From assembly GCF_019083965.1 (NCBI RefSeq), contig NZ_JAHRCY010000003.1, forward strand, positions 198,706-262,705: DNA of 64,000 nt, given 5' to 3'. Shown in pieces: positions 34,042-42,623 of this stretch; position 1 is the stretch's first letter; every line of letters starts with the position of its first letter. This DNA comes from Catellatospora tritici (GTDB taxonomy: Bacteria > Actinomycetota > Actinomycetes > Mycobacteriales > Micromonosporaceae). The notes beneath the pieces are model-generated. The model ran no database searches. It was not told where the DNA came from and worked only from the letters and a program-made list of their open reading frames with translations. Both the position numbers and the translations under genes were made by a program.

Positions 34042-34722
34042 GTGGACCGGCGAGCCGAGTTGCTGACCGAACTGGCCGCGGGCATCGTCGCCGTCGAACG
34101 GCCGCACCCGCTCCGGGTGGCCGTCGACGGCTGCTCCGCGGCGGGCAAGACCACGCTCACCGACGAACTGGCCGTGGCGGTGCGCGCGATCACGGACCGC
34201 GAGGTGGTCCGGGTCGGCCTCGACTGGTTCAAGAAAGCCCTGCCCCTGCGTACGGCATACCCGGTGGAATCGCCGGAGAGCTACTACCTCGACACCTGGG
34301 ACTACGCCGCGATCCGCGATCTGCTGCTCGTCCCGCTCGGCCCCGGCGGCGACCGGCGCTACCGCGAAGCGGTCATGCACCCGTCCGGGGCGCAGGCCGT
34401 CGACGGAGCCGCGCGCACCGCGCCCGCCGACGCTGTGCTGCTCGCCGACGGCGGCTTCCTGCAGCGACCCGAACTCGACCCGTACTGGGACCTGCGGATC
34501 TTCCTCGACATCGGCCTCGACGACGTGCTGCGCCGAGGGACCGCCCGGGACCAGGCCTGGATGGATTCGGCCGAGGCGGCCGCGCACCGCTACCGCACCA
34601 GATACATCCCGGGCGAGCGGCGTTACCTGGACGAGGTGCGTCCGGCCGAGCGGGCCCAGATCGTGATCGACAACCGCGACTTCGCGGCCCCGCGCCTGCT
34701 GCGCGCCGACTGGCCCGGCTGA
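34042..34722 (+). CDS. Uridine-kinase-like P-loop NTPase
   Basis: 226 aa from GTG 34042. Walker A is VDGCSAAGKTTLTDELA (residues about 28-44); VGLDWFKK and YYLDTWDYAAI supply the substrate-side Asp motif seen in uridine/phosphoribulokinase-like enzymes, and DAVLLADGGFLQRPELDPYWD matches the Walker B region. The C-terminal YIPGERRYLDEVRPAERAQIVIDNRD is typical of small uridine-kinase-like proteins in actinomycetes. The phosphorylated molecule is unknown. Co-transcribed with the TetR gene. Confidence 0.85.
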   Translation: MDRRAELLTELAAGIVAVERPHPLRVAVDGCSAAGKTTLTDELAVAVRAITDREVVRVGLDWFKKALPLRTAYPVESPESYYLDTWDYAAIRDLLLVPLGPGGDRRYREAVMHPSGAQAVDGAARTAPADAVLLADGGFLQRPELDPYWDLRIFLDIGLDDVLRRGTARDQAWMDSAEAAAHRYRTRYIPGERRYLDEVRPAERAQIVIDNRDFAAPRLLRADWPG

Positions 34723-34767
34723 GTCGGCAGCGCCGCCCCGGCCCACGTCGGCATGTCTCGCCGCGTG

Positions 34768-34935
34768 TGCGTTTGCTCTGCACCCACGGCCTTGCTCTGC
34801 ACCCACGGGCGCACTCGCCGCGATGCGTTTGCTCTGCACCCACGGCCTTGCTCTGCACCCACGGGCGCACTCGCCGCGATGCGTTTGCTCTGCACCCACA
34901 GCCTTGCTCTGCACCCACGGGCGCAACGGCGGGAA
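34768..34935. repeat. Three tandem 56-bp repeats carrying six TTGCTCTGCACC sites
   Basis: Units start at 34768, 34824 and 34880. The first two are identical and the third diverges at its end. Each unit holds two copies of the 12-mer TTGCTCTGCACC, 19 bp apart; starts are 34773, 34792, 34829, 34848, 34885 and 34904. Two inverted copies follow at 34989 and 35008. The array fills most of the 536-bp gap between the kinase-like and coiled-coil genes. Confidence 0.85.
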
Positions 34936-34988
34936 CATGGTCGTGATGTGGGCTGACCGGCTTGGGTTCGTGGTCTGTCGCGTGGGCG

Positions 34989-35019
34989 GGTGCAGAGCAA
35001 GCGGACAGGTGCAGAGCAA
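34989..35019. promoter_or_regulatory. Two inverted copies of the 12-bp site (GGTGCAGAGCAA)
   Basis: Exact reverse complements of the 12-mer in the tandem array start at 34989 and 35008, again 19 bp apart. Together with the forward sites they could form large stems or serve as an oriented protein-binding array about 240-490 bp upstream of the coiled-coil gene. The rest of the gap (35020-35258) shows no further structure. Confidence 0.6.
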
Positions 35020-35258
35020 AGGTGCGCCGACGCTACGTACCACCTCAGGTCGGGCGGCTGCGGGACGACGCGCGCCAGCCGGGCGAAGGCGCCGGACGCA
35101 GTGCGCAATGTCCGATTACTCCTGTTAGGGCATCGGCCAGGTGTACCGGATTCGTTGCGAACACGCAGGCGGCTGGTACTTTCCCTCGGCCGGGACGCAT
35201 AATGCCCTCCGGTGCGGCATCCGCGCCGGCGTCGTGGTCGTATGGAGAGGTTGACGCA

Positions 35259-36680
35259 ATGTCCCAGGGTGAGGAACTGTACGCAACACGTGACCACGTG
35301 TCCGCGCGTCCGGCCTTTGACGTCGCGATGCGCGGCTATGAGAAGCGCCAGGTCGACCAGTACGTCGCCCGCGCCGACAGCGAGATCTCGACTCTGTCGG
35401 CCGAGCGCGACCGGGCTTTCGCCCGCATCCAGGACCTGACCTCGCAGTACAAGCAGCTGTCGCTGGAGATGGCCGAGCTGCGCCAGAAGCCCGCGCAGGT
35501 CGAGCGCGCCTCGTTCCGCGACCTCGGCCCGATGGTCGAGCAGATCCTGGACCTGGCCGAGAAGCAGGCCGAGGCGATCACCACCACGACCGCCCAGCAG
35601 ATGGCCGCGCACAAGTCCGACGCCGAGAAGCTGCTGGCCGAGGCCCGCGAGCACGCCGAGAAGCTGCGCGCCGAGAGCGAGGCCGCCAACGAGCGGGCCG
35701 AGCAGGAGGCCAAGCGCATCAACGACGTCAGCGCCCAGCAGATGGAGCACGCCCGCGCCGAGGCCGACGCCCTCGTCGAGGCGGCCCGGCTGCGGGTGCA
35801 GCAGGAGGTCGAGGCCGCTCACGCGCAGGTCCAGCAGGAGGTCTCGCAGTGGAAGGCCAACGCCGAGCGTGAGATCGCCGAGCTGCGCGCCGGTGCCGAG
35901 CGGGACCTGGCCGCCCAGCGCACCGCCACCAATCAGAAGAACGCCGCGCTGCACGCCGAGGCCCAGCAGTACACCACCGATCTGCGCCGCCGCGCCGACG
36001 AGCAGACCGCCGCGCACCAGCAGCAGCTGACCGTGGTGCAGCAGGAGATCCGAGCCCGCCGCCAGGCGCTGGCCCAGCTGCAGGCCGAGCTGGACATCGC
36101 CCAGCAGCGCCTGGCTCAGTCGCGTCAGGAGGGCTCGGCTGCCGAGCGCGAGGTCGCGCAGCTGCAGCAGCGGCACAGCCAGGTCAGCCAGGAGTTGGGC
36201 GCCGAGATGAACCGCCTGGAGGAGGCGCGCCGCCAGGCCGACTCGGCCGAGCGGCACGCGCTCGCGGTGCGGGCCCGGGTGCAGCGCGAGGCGGAGCGCG
36301 TGGCCAACCTGGCCGCCGCCGCCGTCATGGCCGCCGCCACCGGCTCGGCCGAGACCGGCGAGTACCCGCGCGTGGTGCCCCGGGACCTGCAGGACCCGGG
36401 GCCGGTGCACGCCATGCAGGAGGTGCAGGAGGCGGTCGAGCAGCTGGCCGAGGAGGTCGCGGAGTTCACCGACTTCCCCGAGGACGAGGACGCCGACCAG
36501 CAGCCGCTGAGCCGCCACGCCCGCCGCGAGGACGAGGAGGCGCAGGTGCCGATGCAGCGCCAGCCGCACGACGAGCTGCCGCAGCGCCAGCCCTTCAACG
36601 AGCTGCCGCAGCGGCAGGCGTACGACGAGCTGCCGCAGCGCCAGTCGCGCGATGAGATGGTCGCCGCCGACGCGGAGTGA
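35259..36680 (+). CDS. Scy/FilP-like polarity-type coiled-coil protein
   Basis: 473 aa from ATG 35259, with GGAGAGG about nine bases upstream. The N-terminus FDVAMRGYEKRQVDQYVARADSEIS is the DivIVA-like GYxxxxVDxY motif. A coiled coil then runs from about residue 35 to 350, ending in RVANLAAAAVMAA. The acidic tail finishes with four near-repeats of DELPQRQ. Such proteins (Scy, FilP, cellulose-binding-protein-like) organise polar growth or filaments in mycelial actinomycetes. A smaller coiled-coil gene lies 1.8 kb upstream. Confidence 0.82.
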   Translation: MSQGEELYATRDHVSARPAFDVAMRGYEKRQVDQYVARADSEISTLSAERDRAFARIQDLTSQYKQLSLEMAELRQKPAQVERASFRDLGPMVEQILDLAEKQAEAITTTTAQQMAAHKSDAEKLLAEAREHAEKLRAESEAANERAEQEAKRINDVSAQQMEHARAEADALVEAARLRVQQEVEAAHAQVQQEVSQWKANAEREIAELRAGAERDLAAQRTATNQKNAALHAEAQQYTTDLRRRADEQTAAHQQQLTVVQQEIRARRQALAQLQAELDIAQQRLAQSRQEGSAAEREVAQLQQRHSQVSQELGAEMNRLEEARRQADSAERHALAVRARVQREAERVANLAAAAVMAAATGSAETGEYPRVVPRDLQDPGPVHAMQEVQEAVEQLAEEVAEFTDFPEDEDADQQPLSRHARREDEEAQVPMQRQPHDELPQRQPFNELPQRQAYDELPQRQSRDEMVAADAE

Positions 36681-36703
36681 CCCCGGTCGTCCGAGCAGAC
36701 GAA

Positions 36704-36742
36704 CGGAGCCCGGTACAGGACTCAGTCCCGTGCCGGGCTCCG
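36704..36742. terminator. Bidirectional hairpin between coiled-coil and Rossmann-fold genes
   Basis: A 13-bp stem (36704-36716/36730-36742, one G-U) is topped by a second 4-bp stem across one mismatch. It sits between convergent stop codons. Confidence 0.8.
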
Positions 36743-36758
36743 GCGTTTCGGCGGCGGG

Positions 36759-38219
36759 TCAGCCGCGGGCGCCGCCCAGGCCGAGCAGGGCGGCCAGGCC
36801 GAGGGCGCTGCGCGGGGCGTACGGCATCCGCCACAGCCCACCGTGTGCCGCCCCGTCGGCCTCCTCCTGCCACACGTGCTCGCGCACCGGCGGCGGGTTG
36901 CGCAGGTCGTGCACCAGCAGCGCCGCCATCAGCGTGTTGCTCGTCGCCGGGTCGAAGATCTCCACCCCGAACGCCGGCGCCCCCGCGTACGCCGCCGCCA
37001 GCACCCGGTTCTTCACCACCGACCGGGTCCGGGTCGGCGGCGCCACCTTGAAGCTGACCGTGGCGCCCTGCTGCCGGGCCACCGCCGCGCGCCATCGCTG
37101 CAGCCGCTTGGCCAGCGCGTAGTTCGGCCCCTGCTGGGCGACCAGGCTGTCGCAGACGCCCGGGTCGGCACCGGGGGCGTAGTTGCGCCGCAGCAGCCGT
37201 CCCGCCGACAGCATCCGCAGCGGCCCGCGCAGCGTACGCAGCAGCGAGGACTCGTGGTAGTTCTGCTCGGCCCGGGCCACCGCCTCGGCCGGGACGGCGA
37301 ACACGTCGGTCGGCGTGGCCAGGAACGACAGGGCCGTGTCGGGCCGGTGGGCGCGCAGGTGCTCGGTCAGGGCGTCGACGGCGGTGCAGACGCGGACGTT
37401 GACGGCACCGTCGGCGTAGACGTAGTTGCCGACGACCAGGCGGCCCTCGATCCCGCGCAGCCAGGCGGCGACGGCGGGCAGCTGGTGCAGCAGGTCCGCG
37501 CCCGCGACGGCGGCCAGGTCGCCGCTGCCGTCGTGCCCGGCGGGCACCGGCAGGTGCACCCGCCCGCCGGAGCGCCGTACGACCTCCAGCAGGTCGCGCC
37601 ACAACCCCGGCCGGGGCAGGTCGACGGCGACCACGTCGGCGCCCCAGCGCAGCAGCGACCGCGTCGGGCCCATCTCCGCGCCCGCGCCCAGCACCGCCAC
37701 GCGCAGGTCGGACAGGTCCAGCCAGTCCGGGTTGGCCTGTACGGCGCGCACCGCCTCGGCGCAGCTCGGCTCGATCACGCCCGCCTCGGTCCACCCGTCC
37801 AGGCGTCGCAGCAGCGCGTCCCCGCGCAACCGCTCGCCCCGGTACGGCAGCGACAGCTCCCGGTCGACCGGCCCGTCGCCCGCCACCACGGCCGTGTCCA
37901 GTTCGACCCCGGGCTTGGCGTCGAACGCCTCCCGCAGCCCGACCTCGGTGCCGTCCGGGTCGGCCACCCGCATCCGGTCGTGCAGCGAGGCCAGGCCCGC
38001 CGCGGCGACGGCCCGCGCGGTGTCGCCGGAGCCCAGCCCGGCCTCGACCAGCCGCCGGAAGTGCACCAGGTAGTCCGCGCGCCAGTTGGTCTCGTGGTCG
38101 GCGGCGCGGGCACCGACCGGGTCGGCCGCCCGCAGCGCGTCGGCGACGACCGCGCGTCCGAGCGCGGAGGTGCTGCGGTTCGTGCCGTCGCTGACCGGGA
38201 ACACCACACCCGTCGTCAT
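36759..38219 (-). CDS. Rossmann-fold protein of unknown function
   Basis: 486 aa from ATG 38219, with GGAGG eight bases upstream. A central glycine-rich nucleotide-binding motif DLRVAVLGAGAEMGPTRSLLRWGADVVAVDL (near residue 185-215) suggests NAD(P) or SAM binding. Other conserved-looking blocks are HETNWRADYLVHFRRLVEAGLG at the start, GRLVVGNYVYADGAVNVRV and QQGPNYALAKRLQRWR. I know this only as a conserved hypothetical family in actinomycetes. A short C-terminal Leu/Gly segment may touch the membrane. Confidence 0.6.
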   Translation of the reverse strand: MTTGVVFPVSDGTNRSTSALGRAVVADALRAADPVGARAADHETNWRADYLVHFRRLVEAGLGSGDTARAVAAAGLASLHDRMRVADPDGTEVGLREAFDAKPGVELDTAVVAGDGPVDRELSLPYRGERLRGDALLRRLDGWTEAGVIEPSCAEAVRAVQANPDWLDLSDLRVAVLGAGAEMGPTRSLLRWGADVVAVDLPRPGLWRDLLEVVRRSGGRVHLPVPAGHDGSGDLAAVAGADLLHQLPAVAAWLRGIEGRLVVGNYVYADGAVNVRVCTAVDALTEHLRAHRPDTALSFLATPTDVFAVPAEAVARAEQNYHESSLLRTLRGPLRMLSAGRLLRRNYAPGADPGVCDSLVAQQGPNYALAKRLQRWRAAVARQQGATVSFKVAPPTRTRSVVKNRVLAAAYAGAPAFGVEIFDPATSNTLMAALLVHDLRNPPPVREHVWQEEADGAAHGGLWRMPYAPRSALGLAALLGLGGARG

Positions 38220-38303
38220 GTCCTGTGCCTCCTCTGGCGGCACCCGCGCCGCGCGCGAGCGGACCCTACCCGCCCACCCCCACCACAGCAACGCCCCGCA
38301 CCG

Positions 38304-38356
38304 AAGGAAGGGCACCTTCTTATCGCTTTCCGAGGTAAAAGGTGCCCTTCTTAACG
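38304..38356 (+). repeat. Family A interspersed 53-bp hairpin repeat, copy A2
   Basis: 12-bp perfect arms (38307-38318/38339-38350). It lies between the MFS gene and the Rossmann-fold gene, both on the minus strand, so it could end MFS transcription or sit in the next gene's promoter region. Nearly identical to A1 across all 53 bp. Confidence 0.88.
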
Positions 38357-38382
38357 GGGCGCCCCGTGTGCTGTGTGGCGGC

Positions 38383-39660
38383 TCAGGCGGGCCGTACCTC
38401 GATCGGCCGGGTGCGTTCGGCCCAGCGCACGGCCGCCGGGGCAGCCAGCCCCACCAGTACGAACAGCGCGCCCATCAGTAGCCAGCCGGGCGCGCCCCAG
38501 CTCACGCACAGCAGCCCGAGCAGGGTCGGCGCCATCGCGTGGGCCAGGCCGGTGCCCAGCCCGGACACGCCCGTGTACTGCCCCTGCGCGTACGCGGGCA
38601 CCAGCCGGAACCGCAGCTCCAGCGATCCGGCCGCGTGCCACAGCTCGCCGACGGTGTGCACCGCCACGCCCACCAGCACCAGCGTCGCGGCCAGCCAACC
38701 CGGCAGCCCCGCGGTCACCGAGATCACGGCCATCCCGGCCAGGAACGCCCAGCCGCAGCGGCGCAGCGCCCGCGCGGCGGCGCGACCACTGTCCACCCCA
38801 CGGCTGGCCCGCACCTGGAACGCCACCACCATCGCGGTGTTGAGCAGCGCGGTGACGCCCACGAGGCCGCGCGGCGCGTCGGTGTGTCCGGCGATCCACA
38901 GTGGCAGCGCGAACACCAGCACGCTGCCCTGGATGCCCAGCACGCTGTCCAGCGCGGTCACCGCCACGAAGGCGGGGTCGCGCAGCGCCAGCCAACGTCC
39001 GGCGGCCGACGGCACCGGCACCGGGGGCAGCGGCGGCAGCGTACGCACGATCGCGGCACACGCCACGAAGCTGACCGCGTTGCCCAGCACCAGCGTCAGG
39101 TACGCCGGGCGGCTGTCCAACTGCACCGCCAGTCCCGCCCCGACGGCACCGAGGCTGGTCGCGAGGTTGGCCACCGCGCGCAGGTACGACCGGAACCGGG
39201 GCAGCTCGTCGCCGCCGAAGCCGCGCACCAGCGGGCCGCGGGCCGCCGCCCCGGCCGCGCGGGACAGCTCCACCAGGCACAGCACGGCCGTGAACTGCCA
39301 GAACGTGTGCACCAGCACCAGTGCGCCCATCGCGGCGGCCTGGACGAGCTGGGTGGCCAGGTACACCTGGCGCGGTCCGCGCCGGTCGGCCAGGTGGCCC
39401 ACCGGCACCCCGGCGAGCAGGCCGACCAGCCCGGCGGTGCCCATGCCGAGGCCGACCTCGGCCACGGACAGGCCGACCGACTGGGTGAAGTACAGCGCGG
39501 CGGCGACAAGGTAGACGCCGCTGCCGAGCATGGTGACGAAGGTGGCCAGCGCCAGCGTGCGCTGCGGCCCGATCGGGGGCAGCAGCCCGCGGGCGCCCCA
39601 TCGGCCCTGATCGTGATCGGACGTGGTGCCGGGCAAGGCGGTATCGGTCGACTCAGGCAA
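38383..39660 (-). CDS. Major facilitator superfamily transporter
   Basis: 425 aa if started at TTG 39660, since no ATG or GTG with a ribosome site is nearer; the first 30 residues are soluble. Twelve hydrophobic segments are present and the MFS signature between helices 2 and 3 reads GVPVGHLADRRGPRQVYLATQL. A second-half equivalent is weaker. Likely an exporter of drug or small molecule type; the substrate cannot be predicted. Monocistronic, preceded by the divergent-free gap with the phosphoesterase gene. Confidence 0.85.
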   Translation of the reverse strand: MPESTDTALPGTTSDHDQGRWGARGLLPPIGPQRTLALATFVTMLGSGVYLVAAALYFTQSVGLSVAEVGLGMGTAGLVGLLAGVPVGHLADRRGPRQVYLATQLVQAAAMGALVLVHTFWQFTAVLCLVELSRAAGAAARGPLVRGFGGDELPRFRSYLRAVANLATSLGAVGAGLAVQLDSRPAYLTLVLGNAVSFVACAAIVRTLPPLPPVPVPSAAGRWLALRDPAFVAVTALDSVLGIQGSVLVFALPLWIAGHTDAPRGLVGVTALLNTAMVVAFQVRASRGVDSGRAAARALRRCGWAFLAGMAVISVTAGLPGWLAATLVLVGVAVHTVGELWHAAGSLELRFRLVPAYAQGQYTGVSGLGTGLAHAMAPTLLGLLCVSWGAPGWLLMGALFVLVGLAAPAAVRWAERTRPIEVRPA

Positions 39661-39759
39661 GACCCCGTAATCCCTTCCGTAAGTCAGGCACGAACCTAAC
39701 CGGACCGGGCCGCGGCCGGAGTCGATCTTCTGTCCGATACCGGAAAGGGCTTGGGGCTG

Positions 39760-40269
39760 CTAGTTTTCTTGTGTGGCCGGGAGCCGGTGCAGGGTCACCT
39801 CGGTGAGTCGACCCGAGACGACCGAGGCGGTCAGGTAGCTGGCGAACGGCTGGCGGCGCCGGTCGGTGGGGGAGCCGGGGTTGAGCAGCCGCAGTCCGCT
39901 GTCGGCGGTGCTGTCCCACGGAATGTGCGAGTGGCCGAAGACGAGCACGTCGGTGTCGGGGAACCGCTCGGCGCAGCGGCGTTCCCGGCCGGTGGCCGGG
40001 CCGGTCTCGTGCACCACGGCCAGGCGCAGTCCGTCGAGGTCGGCGTAGGCGATCTCGGGCATGCGGGCGCGCAGCTGCGGGCCGTCATTGTTGCCGTACA
40101 CCGCGATCAGGCGGCGCGACCGGGCCGACAGCGCCTCGTACGCGGCCAGGTCGACCCAGTCACCCGCATGGATTACCACGTCGGCGCGGTCCACCGCGTC
40201 CCACAACGGCACGGGCAGGTCCCGCGCCCGCTTCGGCAGGTGCGTGTCAGCCATGATCGCGAGCAGCAC
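39760..40269 (-). CDS. YfcE/MJ0936-family metallophosphoesterase
   Basis: 169 aa from GTG 40269. The calcineurin-like motifs are all present: IMADTHLPK (D-x-H), VVIHAGDWVD (GDxxD), VYGNNDGPQL (GNND), VVHETGP (H) and VFGHSHIPW (GHxH). These bind two metal ions. Family members hydrolyse phosphodiesters or phosphoproteins; the natural substrate is unknown. It sits alone between the MFS gene and the end of the carotenoid operon. Confidence 0.9.
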   Translation of the reverse strand: MLLAIMADTHLPKRARDLPVPLWDAVDRADVVIHAGDWVDLAAYEALSARSRRLIAVYGNNDGPQLRARMPEIAYADLDGLRLAVVHETGPATGRERRCAERFPDTDVLVFGHSHIPWDSTADSGLRLLNPGSPTDRRRQPFASYLTASVVSGRLTEVTLHRLPATQEN

Positions 40270-40290
40270 CCCCCGACGCTACGATCCTTC

Positions 40291-40353
40291 GCACAGTTTC
40301 GGGGAAACTGCAGGAAACACCGCCAAGATTCGTGCACTTTCCCCAAAACTGCA
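40291..40353. repeat. Family B palindromic repeat, copy B3
   Basis: The left arm CAGTTTCGGGGAAA at 40294 and its partner TTTCCCCAAAACTG differ at one base, around the conserved CCAAGATTCGTGCA. It lies between the phosphoesterase start and the P450 stop. Confidence 0.8.
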
Positions 40354-40355
40354 TG

Positions 40356-40409
40356 CGCACTACGCGCAGTACGCGCACTACGCGCAGTACGCGCACTACG
40401 CGCGCTACA
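40356..40409. repeat. Six tandem 9-bp repeats at the 3' end of the P450 gene
   Basis: The unit GCGCACTAC alternates with GCGCAGTAC, then GCGCGCTAC; six copies run from 40356 and the last overlaps the P450 stop codon. It directly abuts repeat B3. Slippage during replication is the simplest origin. Confidence 0.8.
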
Positions 40410-41556
40410 CGACGCGGTCGAGGATCAGGGGGCCGACGGGGCGTAGGGCGATCGCGGCCGACGGGGTCGGGTCGCCCGCCACCTGCGCCAGCTGCCCGTC
40501 GCACCACGGCGCCAGCGCCGCGAGCAGCATCGCGCGGGCCAGGTGCGCGCCCAGGCAGGTGCGGCGGCCCGCGCTGAACGGCAGGAACCCCCAGGCCGGA
40601 CGGCCGTGGTCGGCGAAGCGCCACGGGCGGAACTCGTCCGGGCGCGGCCACAGCGCCGGGTCGCGGTGGGTGAGCAGCGGGGAGTACAGCACCAGCGTGC
40701 GCGCCGGGATCGGCACCCCGGCGACCTCGGTGTCGGTCGAGGTGATCCGGCTGCCGAGCCACCCCGCCGGGTACAGCCGCAGGATCTCGTCCAGCACCAG
40801 CGGCAGCGCGTCCCTGGTACGCCACTCGGGCGCGGCCGCCAGGTGCCACAGCGCCCAGGCGAGGGTGTGCGCGGTGGTGTCGTACCCGGCGGCCAGCGCC
40901 ACCCTGGTCTCGGCCACGGCGTCGTCCATGCCGGACAGCGCGGCGGCGAGGCTGCCCTCGGGCGGATCGGCCAGCACTCGCGCGATGGCCGCGTCCAGGC
41001 GCCGGAACAGCAGCGGCCGGGGCAGCATCGGGCCCGGCACCGGGCCCTCCAGTGGGTGCAGGAACGCCGCGAGCAGCCGGTCGTCGAGCACGCCGCCGAA
41101 GAAGGCCGCGTTCAGCATCCGCCGCACCGTGTCCCCGGCCCAGCTCAGCGCCTCGAACCGGCCGTCGGGCAGCCGTGCCGCCGCCACCTGCGCCAGCCGG
41201 TCGCGCAGATGCGCCAGGCCGCGCGAGTGGAAGTGCGGGTTCAGCTCGCGCCGCCTCGGGTCGTGCGCGGGCACGTCGGTGTAGACCACCCCCGCCGACA
41301 GGTACGGCGTGAGCCCGCTCAGGCTGCCCCGGCTGCGGAACGTGTCCAGGTCGCCGAGGACGGCCCGGTTCCACTCCGGCCGGTAGCCGACCACGGCGGG
41401 CCGCCACAGCCGCAGCCGGAACACCGGCCCGGTCCGGGCGCCCTCGACCAGCAGCCGCACCGGGTCGCGGGTCCACCGCCACAGGTGGCCGAACACCGGC
41501 GTGGTCGCCGGTGCGGGCAGCCGGACCGCCGTGGACCTGGCCGGCAACGTGGTCAC
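40405..41556 (-). CDS. Cytochrome P450, likely carotenoid (beta-ring) hydroxylase
   Basis: 383 aa from GTG 41556, overlapping the glycosyltransferase stop by GTGA. The I-helix is ALAAGYDTTAHTLAWAL (A/GGxDTT), the K-helix is LDEILRLYPAGWLGSR (ExxR) and the haem loop is FLPFSAGRRTCLGAHLA with the axial Cys. The RLYPAGW phrase resembles CYP175A1 of Thermus, a beta-carotene 3-hydroxylase. Last gene of the crtB operon, so its substrate should be the cyclised carotenoid made by CrtYc/CrtYd. Needs ferredoxin and reductase, not encoded here. Regiochemistry is inference. Confidence 0.88.
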   Translation of the reverse strand: MTTLPARSTAVRLPAPATTPVFGHLWRWTRDPVRLLVEGARTGPVFRLRLWRPAVVGYRPEWNRAVLGDLDTFRSRGSLSGLTPYLSAGVVYTDVPAHDPRRRELNPHFHSRGLAHLRDRLAQVAAARLPDGRFEALSWAGDTVRRMLNAAFFGGVLDDRLLAAFLHPLEGPVPGPMLPRPLLFRRLDAAIARVLADPPEGSLAAALSGMDDAVAETRVALAAGYDTTAHTLAWALWHLAAAPEWRTRDALPLVLDEILRLYPAGWLGSRITSTDTEVAGVPIPARTLVLYSPLLTHRDPALWPRPDEFRPWRFADHGRPAWGFLPFSAGRRTCLGAHLARAMLLAALAPWCDGQLAQVAGDPTPSAAIALRPVGPLILDRVV

Positions 41557-42623
41557 GGGTACCGGCGTCCCTTCCAGACGGCGGTGCGCCGCAGCGCCAG
41601 CGCGTACACCGGCAGGGCGGCCGGGGCGGTGAACGGCACCAGTGCCGCCTCGGCGTACGCGCCGCGCCCGGTCTTGGCGTTGGCCAGCAGCCGCTCGGCC
41701 AGGCCGAGCACCGCCGCGAGCCGCCACGCCGCCCCGCGCCGCCACAGCAACCACGGCACCGTGTACGCGGTGACGTTGACCGCGGCACTGGCCGCCAACA
41801 GCAGGTCACTGCCGCCGTGCGCGGCCCGCATGCTCTTGCCCATGCCGCGCACCGTGGCCCGGTAGCCGTCGTACATCCGGGTGCTGATCAGGTCGCCGCC
41901 CAGGGCGAGGCCCAGTTTGAGGCCCTTGCGGCGGCTGAGGCGGGCCAGTTCCAGGTCCTCGACGATCTGGTCGGCGACCGCCGCGTGCCCGCCGACGTGC
42001 TCGTACGCCGCGCGGCGGAACGCCAACAGCTGCCCGTTGGCCACCGCCGCGGCTCGGATCGGCAGGTCCAGCAGCTGGTGCGGCAGGAACGCGAGCAGGT
42101 TCTCGTCGATCAGCGGCACCAGCATCCGCTCGCCGAGGGTGCCGGTCTGCTGGCGCGGGAAGACGCTGAACACGTCGGCCCGCTGGCGGCGCAGCTGGGC
42201 CCAGACCGCGTCGAGGGCGCCCGGCCGCAGCGTGACATCGGCGTCGGCGTACACCAGCAGGTCGCCGGTGGCGGCCTGGGCGAGCTGGTGGCAGGCCCAG
42301 TTCTTGCCGATCCACCCGTCGGGCCGGGGCGCCCCGGTGCTCAGCCGCAGCCGGGGGTCGGCGAAGCCGCGCACGATCGCCGCGGTGTCGTCGGTGGAGC
42401 CGTCGTCGAGGATCAGGATCTCCTCGGCGGGCTGGGCGAGCAGACCCGGGATCGTGTACGGCAGCCGCCGCGCCTCATCCCGCGCGGGCACCAGCAGCGA
42501 CGTCCGGGGCCGTCCCGGCGCCGACTGCCCGCGCGTCAGCGTCGGGAACGAGCGCGCGTTGGCGACCAGCCCCGCCGTCTTGGCCAGGTGGAACGCCGCG
42601 ACCAGGGTGCCTACGACCGCCAC
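41553..42623 (-). CDS. GT2-family glycosyltransferase, CruC-like, carotenoid glycosylation
   Basis: 356 aa from GTG 42623, overlapping the acyltransferase stop by 13 bp. An N-terminal membrane helix precedes the GT2 fold: TSLLVPARDEARRLPYTIP, EEILILDDGSTDDT (first Asp), DLLVYADADVTLRPG (DxD) and ADQIVEDLELARLSRRKG (catalytic Asp region). The last third has two or three membrane helices. CruC-type enzymes glucosylate carotenoid hydroxyls in green sulfur bacteria and actinomycetes; the position next to an acyltransferase mirrors CruC-CruD. Sugar donor (UDP-glucose?) is inference. Confidence 0.85.
   Translation of the reverse strand: MAVVGTLVAAFHLAKTAGLVANARSFPTLTRGQSAPGRPRTSLLVPARDEARRLPYTIPGLLAQPAEEILILDDGSTDDTAAIVRGFADPRLRLSTGAPRPDGWIGKNWACHQLAQAATGDLLVYADADVTLRPGALDAVWAQLRRQRADVFSVFPRQQTGTLGERMLVPLIDENLLAFLPHQLLDLPIRAAAVANGQLLAFRRAAYEHVGGHAAVADQIVEDLELARLSRRKGLKLGLALGGDLISTRMYDGYRATVRGMGKSMRAAHGGSDLLLAASAAVNVTAYTVPWLLWRRGAAWRLAAVLGLAERLLANAKTGRGAYAEAALVPFTAPAALPVYALALRRTAVWKGRRYP

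Noticed and set aside
34768-34935. CRISPR array
   Set aside because: Units are contiguous 56-bp tandem copies with identical insides, no variable spacers and no cas genes.
34623-36569. 648-aa minus-strand Leu/Gly-rich open frame opposite the coiled-coil gene
   Set aside because: Antisense of heptad repeats gives Leu-rich pseudo-membrane sequence; the plus strand has a DivIVA-like motif and ribosome site.
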